Source of the DNA: Endothia cerciana
Taxonomy: Eukaryota; Ascomycota; Sordariomycetes; Diaporthales; Cryphonectriaceae
NCBI GenBank assembly: GCA_026119935.1
Contig: JALRMH010000016.1
Coordinates: 558,001-622,000, forward strand
Direction: 5' to 3'
DNA length: 64,000 nt
Made by a program: the position numbers and the translations under genes. This document shows positions 57,982-64,000 of this stretch, one piece after another; position 1 is the first letter of the stretch, and every line of letters begins with the position of its first letter. Under the pieces are notes generated by a model. That model saw only the letters and a list, made by a program, of their open reading frames with translations. It searched no databases and was not told the DNA's origin.

Positions 57982-58237
57982 CGTACATACCCGGCGAACT
58001 TTTTGGTGGAGACTTTTCTAGAGGCGCTGGCCCAAGCACGTGCCACTGTAAGGATTGCTTATCGGTCTGCAGATCGTCCGTCTTATCGTGGCCCCACCCT
58101 GAATTTTTCGAAGACTGACTTCAGATACTAACGTGCAGCAGAAAGGCCGCTGATACTGAACTCTCCAGAACGTACCTAGGTCGAGACATACTAGTTCTCT
58201 TCCCACCCATACACACCCCACCCCCAGCAAGTCGACT
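57982..58237. promoter_or_regulatory. Bidirectional promoter between RRP3 and SSF1
   Basis: 256 bp separate the two start codons, too little for independent full promoters. It contains AATTTTTC at 58102-58109, matching the core of the yeast ribosomal RNA processing element (RRPE), and a CA/C-rich stretch just upstream of SSF1. Co-regulation is inferred from the arrangement and the shared process. Confidence 0.6.
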
Positions 58238-59715
58238 ATGGCGAAACGACGCACGAAGAAGCGAACTCATGCCTCCGCCAATCCGAACAGCAAATCGGGC
58301 GTGGCCTCCGGCCCCGGGAAGCTTGATCCAAACAACCCTAAGAGCATGGTGATCCGCATCGGCGCGGGCGAGGTCGGCTCGAGCATCTCCCAGCTGGCTA
58401 CGGACGTGCGGCGGGTTATGGAGCCGGGAACGGCGAGCAGGCTCAAGGAGAGGAAGGCGAACAGGCTGCGCGACTACGTGACCATGTGTGGCCCCCTCGG
58501 CGTCACCCACCTGCTGCTGTTTTCGAGGAGCGAGACGGGCAACACGAACCTCAGGGTCTGCACCACGCCCCAGGGCCCGACGCTGCACTTCCGGGTCGAG
58601 AAGTACTCGCTCGCCAAGGACGTGAGACGGGCGCAGAGGCACCCAAAGGGGGGCGGCAAGGAATACATCACTCCGCCTTTGGTAGGTCTCGCCCAGTGCG
58701 AGTTTGGATGCCATGCAAGATACTGACGGCCATGCAGCTCGTCATGAACCAGATGACCACCGAATCTGCCAAGGCCTCAGCCAAGGTCCCCCGCCACCTC
58801 GAAACTCTCGTCACCTCCGTCTTCCACGGCCTCTTCCCCCCAATCAACCCACAGGTTGCGCCCCTAAAATCCATCCGCCGCGTACTTCTCCTCAACCGTG
58901 AGCGCTTCTCAAAGAACGACGATTCCTACGTATTAAATTTCCGGCACTTCGCCATCACGACGAAAGTCACAGGTGTCTCAAAGGCCGTCAAGAGGCTGAA
59001 CGCGGCGGAGAGGCTGATGAACAGCAAGAGCAGGAAGGGAAAGCTTCCAAACCTGAACAAGCTGCAGGATATAGCAGACTATATGATCGGCGGCGAGAAG
59101 GGTGAGGGATATACTACAGATGGTACGAGCGGGAGTGAGGCCGACACGGATGCCGAAGTGGAGGTAGCGGACCTCGCGGGACGGAAGAAGGTCGCGCCCA
59201 GGGGTCGCCCCGCTGCTGTTGAGGAGGAGGGCAGTGACGACGGCGGCGGAACAGAAGCATACGGTCACGACAAGGTGGAAAGGCGGGCCGTCAAGCTCGT
59301 CGAGCTGGGGCCGCGCATGAAGCTGCGGCTGACCAAGGTCGAGGAGGGCATGTGTGCCGGCAAGGTGATGTGGCACGAGTATATTCACAAATCGAAGGAG
59401 GAGATACGAGAGCTGGAGAAGATGTGGGAGAAGAGGCGACAGGAGAAGGAGGCGAGGAGGAAACAGCAGCAGGAGAATGTTGAGAAGAAAAAGGCCGCGA
59501 AGAAGGCGAAGAGGGGCAGTAAGGAAGGCGACGCATCTGATGAAGATGAAGATGAGATGGATCTTGATCTCGGCAGCGATGCCTACGACTACATGGACGA
59601 GGATGAATTCGACAGTGAGGGTCTGGAGGGAGACGCGGAGGCCAAGACGAACGAAGAAGCCGAAGAGAATGGGGAATGGTCGGACGAGGAAGAGCAAATA
59701 GCTGACGGTAGATAG
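58238..59715 (+). CDS. SSF1: Brix-domain 60S ribosome biogenesis factor
   Basis: Nucleolar factor (yeast Ssf1/Ssf2, animal Peter Pan) bound to early pre-60S particles and protecting ITS2 processing. 473 residues: exon 1 58238-58681, intron 58682-58737 (56 bp, GTAGGT...GCAG), exon 2 58738-59715, phase 0. A basic start (MAKRRTKKRTHASANPN) precedes the Brix domain: KSMVIRIGAGEVGSSISQLATDVRRVM, LRDYVTMCGPLGVTHLLLFSRSE, and GPTLHFRVEKYSLAKDV. The exon 2 part includes TLVTSVFHGLFPPINPQ and RRVLLLNRERFSKNDDSYVLNFRHFAI. The domain ends with AVKLVELGPRMKLRLTKVEEGMC. The tail is a long Lys/Glu coiled coil (ELEKMWEKRRQEKEARRKQQ) followed by an acidic stretch, as in yeast Ssf1 (453 aa). Confidence 0.95.
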
Positions 59716-59812
59716 ATGATCGCGTCGGAGGCATCGTCTCCCGAGAGCGCAAACCAGGTCGCTCAAGCCAAATTATACCCCTTAAATCTCTCTTTCTCTC
59801 TCCTTCTCTCTA

Positions 59813-61696
59813 TCATCCTAAACTCCGCTCTGGCTTGCTAACCATCACTTCTTCTACGATGACCCCGGATATCTCCTCGCGACCGATGAGCGGAGCGTTC
59901 ATAGATGATTCTGTGCCCTCTTGAGCGAGTTTGGAGGTCCTTTTCGCAGGGTTTAACGTCTCTAGAAACCCAAACACCAACACCATCACTGCAAGTAGGA
60001 GGCAGACCGACGCAGACGCAAAGATGAACCGTCTCGAGCTGTTGTCTGCATTACTAGCGTCAGTGCCCTGTCTATGCATGTATCGGCTTCGGGATGATGT
60101 GGACTCACCTTCCGCCGTGATCCCCAGCGCCAGTATGACAAACACAAACAACGGAACCTTCATCAGCCCGTACAGACCCGTACGGCTCTTGTCGTCAATA
60201 ACCAGGCCGCGTATGTACGCCATGCTGGGTATGTACACGCCATTCGCGACCTCGAACATTAGGAAGGTGCAGAACTGCGCGGTCTCGCGCCTCAGCGCGC
60301 TTAGGCAGAGCAGGCTGAGACCAGCCGCTGACACGGCGCTGACGAGCAGGCAGACTGGCGACTTCGCTGCACTGACCCCAATGTTCTGGGAGATATTCGA
60401 CCCGGAGTATGCGTTGAAGAGCAGCGCGCCGAGGATCATGGCGGCCATGAAGGAGGCGAAGACGACGCCGTATGGGACATCGTGGGGCTCGGGTGTGTAG
60501 GCCTCAGCTCCGGGATCTAGGGCAAGGTCGTGAGCATCTTGGAGGACGCTGGGCCAGAAGAAGATCACGAGGAAGTTGGTCCCTTCAAAGCAGCAGGTCA
60601 CAAGAGTCAAGGCCCAGATGCGGCCATCTGGAGGGACGTTCGTTAGTGTGACATCCGAGGAAAATGCTGCTCGTGAGAACTCACCACCAAGGCGTCCGCG
60701 CCCAGTGATCTCTGTCACTGAACTGATCCCGTGGTCTCTCTCCTCGCGCTTGACGCCGTAATTCTCGTTCTGCGAGGTACTGTTAGCGACGGTGTTTCTT
60801 ACCCCGGAGTGGTACACTCACCATATTCCTCAACATCAACACTGCCGCGATGGCTTCCATCATCTATTCCTAACGGTTAGCCCTATGCGTACACTCAGTC
60901 AGTTCCGAATCTGGATACTTACGATGCCAACACCAAATGGCCACACCTTGGAGCCAAGTATGGAAACCATACAATGTCCCACTACCCCACCGACTATGGC
61001 AGTCATGCAGTTCGCCGTGGTCATCAGCCCAAACATCCTGCTCATCCCACCCCCACCAATGCCGTCCTCGCCATCCAGCCCCCTGGCATTCCACTCCGTC
61101 ACCATCCAGCTCTCAAACACGGTCCATAACAGCGTGAGCGCCGTGCCCGCCAGGACACGCCCCAAGAACAGGACAGGAAGATTGTTCCCGCCAAAGATCA
61201 CCGTCAGACACGCCGCGGAGTGAACCACGCACTCCGCAAGACAGGCCTTCCGCCGTCCATAGCGGTCGGCGAGGAATCCCATGGCCAGGGCGGACACAGC
61301 TGCGGAGGTATAGGCCGTCGCATAGAGCGCGCAGACGGTGGACTCGGGGAGGGCGCGGTCGTCACGGAGCAGGGGGTAGAGGTATGGTCCGGAGAGCCAC
61401 TCGGAAGACATTACGAGGAGGTATATGGGGAGGAACGTTCGGTGGAACTGCTCTGCTCCCTGGTGATCCGGGCGCCGGGGCGGTGGTGATGGACCTTTTG
61501 GTGATTCATTTTCGGAGAGAAGGGCGCCGCCCGGGTCTAGCTTTCCGCCGAGCTGATGAGCCGACTGCCGCTGCCCGAGGTGTCTCCATCGTCCGAGGAT
61601 AGATGTGAGTACTTTAAGAATCAGGCTGCGGCCTGTGAGGAGGAGGACGGTGGGGAGGAGGGTCAGAAGCGTGACCCAGTAGATGTCGAGGTTCAT
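59813..61696 (-). CDS. Major facilitator, MFS_5 / molybdate-anion transporter type
   Basis: 550 residues in five exons: 61696-60923, 60863-60822, 60769-60685, 60627-60109, 60045-59813; introns of 52-63 bp, each GT-AG and phase-consistent, including a 42-bp exon 2 (MMEAIAAVLMLRNM). About twelve membrane helices are expected. Diagnostic stretches are MNLDIYWVTLLTLLPTVLLLTG (first helix), FHRTFLPIYLLVMSSEWLSGPYLYPLL, the MFS loop MGFLADRYGRRKACL, and RVLAGTALTLLWTVFESWMVTEW. Later come RIWALTLVTCCFEGTNFLVIFFWPSVLQDA and FLMFEVANGVYIPSMAYIRG. The SEW/ESWM and FEVANG blocks match the MFS_5 family, whose algal and human members are molybdate transporters (MOT2/MFSD5). The stop is 97 bp from the convergent SSF1 stop. 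Molybdate as substrate is inferred from the family only. Confidence 0.88.
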
Positions 61697-62105
61697 ACTG
61701 CCGTCGAGTATAAGGCTGAATAGGTAGAATTGGAACCTTGAAGACTGAAGTGGAGAACTGCAGTGCGGATGGCAGATATTTATTTTCTGATATTTTGATG
61801 TTATGATGTTATGAAATGCCCGTGTCACATCTACCTTGCGCAGCGTGGTATACGTGCACCTAGGGCGACATTCCTGTCTCGGTTTGTGTGTCTCAAACAT
61901 GATTGCGGGTGTAGATCAACAACTCCATATCCGGAGACAAGACTTTGGATAAGGTCCATTCCAGCCGAGTTGTTGTTTTCACATGCCCTTGCCCCTGCGG
62001 CATACTGCCTTGTGAGTACAATGTTGACTGTGACGACAACACAAGAAACAGGAAGCGTAGCGCCATTTGCGAAACAAGCCGTGGGGTCGGTCTAGATCCC
62101 GGGTG
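61697..62105. other. Intergenic region, about 400 bp
   Basis: Promoter of the MFS transporter and 3' flank of the pseudogene. No gene seen. Confidence 0.45.
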
Positions 62106-63000
62106 TTAGGAGGTCCATCGCCTCATGTAAGGACATGGCAACGATACTGATCTCCCCAGTGACGAACGTAAGCCTCTGCCATGGTCACGGGTCTCCCTAG
62201 GAGCATACTCGCTTTCATCGACAGACTCATCATCATCCTCCAGGTCTAGCCCTTCTATATCTTCCCCATATTTTCCAGTCTCGGACTCACAGAGCATCAG
62301 AACAAGTCGTTGAGGACCCTTTCGGTCGGGTGCTTCCTCGGTTAGTCTCTACAGGATTGTTTCGATGCTTATACCATTGTAACGATACTGGGATTCGCTG
62401 ATACCAGATGGCTCATTCACATAAATATGCCTCAGGCGACCTTCATGTGCCTGTAACATGCGAAGTCTGGAGTCGACCTCCTTAAGGAGGTCACACTGCT
62501 CAGATAACGCAATAAGAACCCCTATCCGTAAATTTCCAGCCTCCATATCAAGGTCCTCGTCTTGATAGCTATCATAAAGGGCTACGAAGCACAGGACTAG
62601 TCTCTCGTCAGCGTGGGTGCGAGAATTCGGATCAGGCTAGGAAGGCTGTCACTCGTCATGTGGAAGGTTCCGAGTTCCAAAGTATCGAAGATCAGAAAAT
62701 GTTGCCGGCGACGATGACATATGTTTCCCAGTGGCGTGCGAACTCCTGCGAGGTTCTACGCCCATTTTGTCGCCCAACCAGTGCCATAAGTCATCATCCA
62801 GTCGATACCCCCGAACTTTGTACAAATAAGGACCCCGAAGTCGCAGCTCACGAAGCTGAGTCGCGTATTTCAGGAAGCTCGCAGTGCAAGTGATCCGCAC
62901 GGGACGTGATCATAACCAGTCCGTGAGATCTCGTGCGGCAGGTCGGGCCTTAACTGCTACCTCACCCTTTGCGAGGGCGCAGGTTGGACAAATTGGAGAA
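62106..63000 (-). pseudogene. F-box/LRR-like protein remnant with frameshift and nonsense codon
   Basis: The minus strand shows consecutive protein-like pieces in different frames. From 5' to 3' these are FLKYATQLRELRLRGPYLYK (frame around 62880), DTLELGTFHMTSDSLPSLIR (around 62690-62605), and LVLCFVALYDSYQDEDLD with LRMLQAHEGRLRHIYVNEPS (62604-62352). An acidic tail follows (EGLDLEDDDESVDESEY, to 62106). The spacing of LRELRL, LELGTF and LVLCFVALYD resembles leucine-rich halves of fungal F-box proteins. An apparent 2-bp GA duplication at about 62601-62606 (GAGAGA) shifts TLTR out of frame with LVLCF. An in-frame TAG at 62351-62349 (possibly a former CAG) separates the last two pieces, which share a frame. 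The 5' end is not defined, and the first frame change might instead be an intron. Family assignment is tentative. Confidence 0.4.
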
Positions 63001-63261
63001 TAAGATGGCAAAAGGTGACTCAGATATATCTTTGAGATCAAGCAGGCTGTGATAGTTGCGCAAGATACGACTGCTTCGAGGTCAGAGGAGACCGCTACCG
63101 CATCAAAGACCACCATCGCGGCGGGTACCTTAAACTATATACCTGTACCGCATGAGGGTCTCCTCTTTCAGTGAAAGAGGGTCAGCTCGTAGTAGCTGGG
63201 CGCCGGCGGCACATGCGACCGACGGCGTGAAAATCTTACTCTGATCCTCCCTGTGTACCTT

Positions 63262-64000
63262 TCAAGTGTTCTCACCAGCATCGTCAACGTCCACCATAGC
63301 CTCGTCGTGTTGCGATCTCGTCCCGGAACCCGCCTTCTCTTCCACACCCGCATCCCCTCGCGTTGGCCTGACCTCCTTCTCCGGCATTCCGTCTTTCGTC
63401 TCCTTGGCCATAGCATCTGGGAAGCGCTCCTCAGCGATCTTACAAGATGAGACAATATGACCTTCCTCGACCACATGCGACCAGAATTCTCCCCATCGGG
63501 CTGTCGATACCACACACCCAGAGAATGAGCAGCTCTTAAGCCTATCAATCGGCATGGATGATGACATGTCACCTTCAATATCTGCCTCTTCACAAGCGCC
63601 ACAACGGCCACCCCTCTGGCCATCATTACACCACGGCTCCCCGTTTGCCGCCGGCACAGTGCGACGGTAGTGCGCATGCGCGATGGCCGAGCTTGCCGTC
63701 GCCAAAAGCTCGTCCTTCCAGCCTCGGCGGTATTCAGGCGTCAACCGTGAAGCAACGGCCGCTTCTACCTTCTGCGCCATTAGGCCCCACAACGCGCGTT
63801 TGGGGTGAAGGTGGGAGTAGATGTAGGCCAACGTCATAGTCGTGTCGAGCAGGACTGATACCTCCTCGCCAATTATGTCCTCCGTCGCGGCATTGGCCTT
63901 TACGCGTCTAGATAGCCAGCCCCTGAGGACCTGCCGGGTGCCATAACAGAAATGTTGGACTATGCGCTGCCGAAGGTTCTCGTCGAGGTGCAAGAAGCCA
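63262..64000 (-). CDS. Unrecognised protein, 5' part beyond the window
   Basis: The minus-strand frame is open from the right edge of the window to a stop at 63262, at least 245 residues, with no ATG near the edge, so the start lies beyond 64000. Visible are a helical region (FLHLDENLRQRIVQHFCYGTRQVLRGWLSRRV), then EEVSVLLDTTMTLAYIYSHLHPKRALWGLMAQKV. A Cys-containing middle follows (WCNDGQRGGRCGACEEADIEG; SCSFSGCVV). The tail is polar and charged (MAKETKDGMPEKEVRPTRGD), and disordered-looking. The four-cysteine middle could bind zinc, but the spacing matches no finger I know. I do not recognise a family; high GC and the long open frame support coding. Confidence 0.5.
   Translation of the reverse strand, partial: GFLHLDENLRQRIVQHFCYGTRQVLRGWLSRRVKANAATEDIIGEEVSVLLDTTMTLAYIYSHLHPKRALWGLMAQKVEAAVASRLTPEYRRGWKDELLATASSAIAHAHYRRTVPAANGEPWCNDGQRGGRCGACEEADIEGDMSSSMPIDRLKSCSFSGCVVSTARWGEFWSHVVEEGHIVSSCKIAEERFPDAMAKETKDGMPEKEVRPTRGDAGVEEKAGSGTRSQHDEAMVDVDDAGENT

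Overview
The window reads as nuclear DNA of a filamentous ascomycete (Pezizomycotina, probably Sordariomycetes). Genes are interrupted by short introns (about 50-165 bp) with GTRNGT donors, CTAAC/CTGAC-like branch sites and YAG acceptors. A HET-domain gene, a histidine-phosphatase-like cell-surface protein, secreted S28 and LIP-type hydrolases, and a Pot2/Fot1-type transposon carrying C-to-T/G-to-A damage typical of repeat-induced point mutation (RIP) all point the same way. Species was not determined. Exon boundaries are read by eye from splice motifs, reading-phase continuity and family conservation, not from transcripts.

Layout. 0-5.6 kb: 3' part of a HET gene with a frame break, a membrane-anchored branch-2 histidine phosphatase-like protein lacking one catalytic motif, and a 78-residue secreted cysteine-containing peptide that needs splicing. 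6.4-18.3 kb: mostly housekeeping (PPX1 exopolyphosphatase, SEC11 signal peptidase, a multipass membrane protein, a BTB protein, a DUF1349 protein with a TA microsatellite in its intron). 18.9-34.3 kb: accessory enzymes and surface proteins, mostly on the minus strand (secreted FAD oxidase, TmpA-like flavoprotein, 2-oxoglutarate/Fe(II) oxygenase, membrane-anchored lectin-like protein, S28 peptidase), separated by 2-2.4 kb gene-free stretches. 35-39.7 kb: SNF5-type chromatin-remodelling subunit and a ferric reductase. 42-54 kb: a stand-alone thioester reductase, a secretory lipase, the 1.86 kb transposon, an aldo-keto reductase and an aquaporin with an NPA/NLA box pair. 54.5-64 kb: a four-span membrane protein, then a compact ribosome-biogenesis pair (RRP3 and SSF1, head to head, 256 bp apart), an MFS molybdate-type transporter, an F-box-like pseudogene and a partial unrecognised gene at the right edge.

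How the genes relate. The clearest functional neighbourhood is RRP3/SSF1, probably sharing a bidirectional promoter for rRNA processing. The oxidase, TmpA-like protein, dioxygenase, thioester reductase and aldo-keto reductase are enzymes often seen in secondary metabolism, but they lie over about 30 kb with unrelated genes between and no NRPS, PKS or terpene-synthase core gene, so one cluster is not supported. I found no CRISPR array, rRNA or convincing tRNA gene and no clearly new multi-gene system. The best items for a second look are the free-standing reductase, the RIP-damaged transposon with its exact TA target duplication, the intron-gated small secreted protein, and the catalytically altered phosphatase-like protein.
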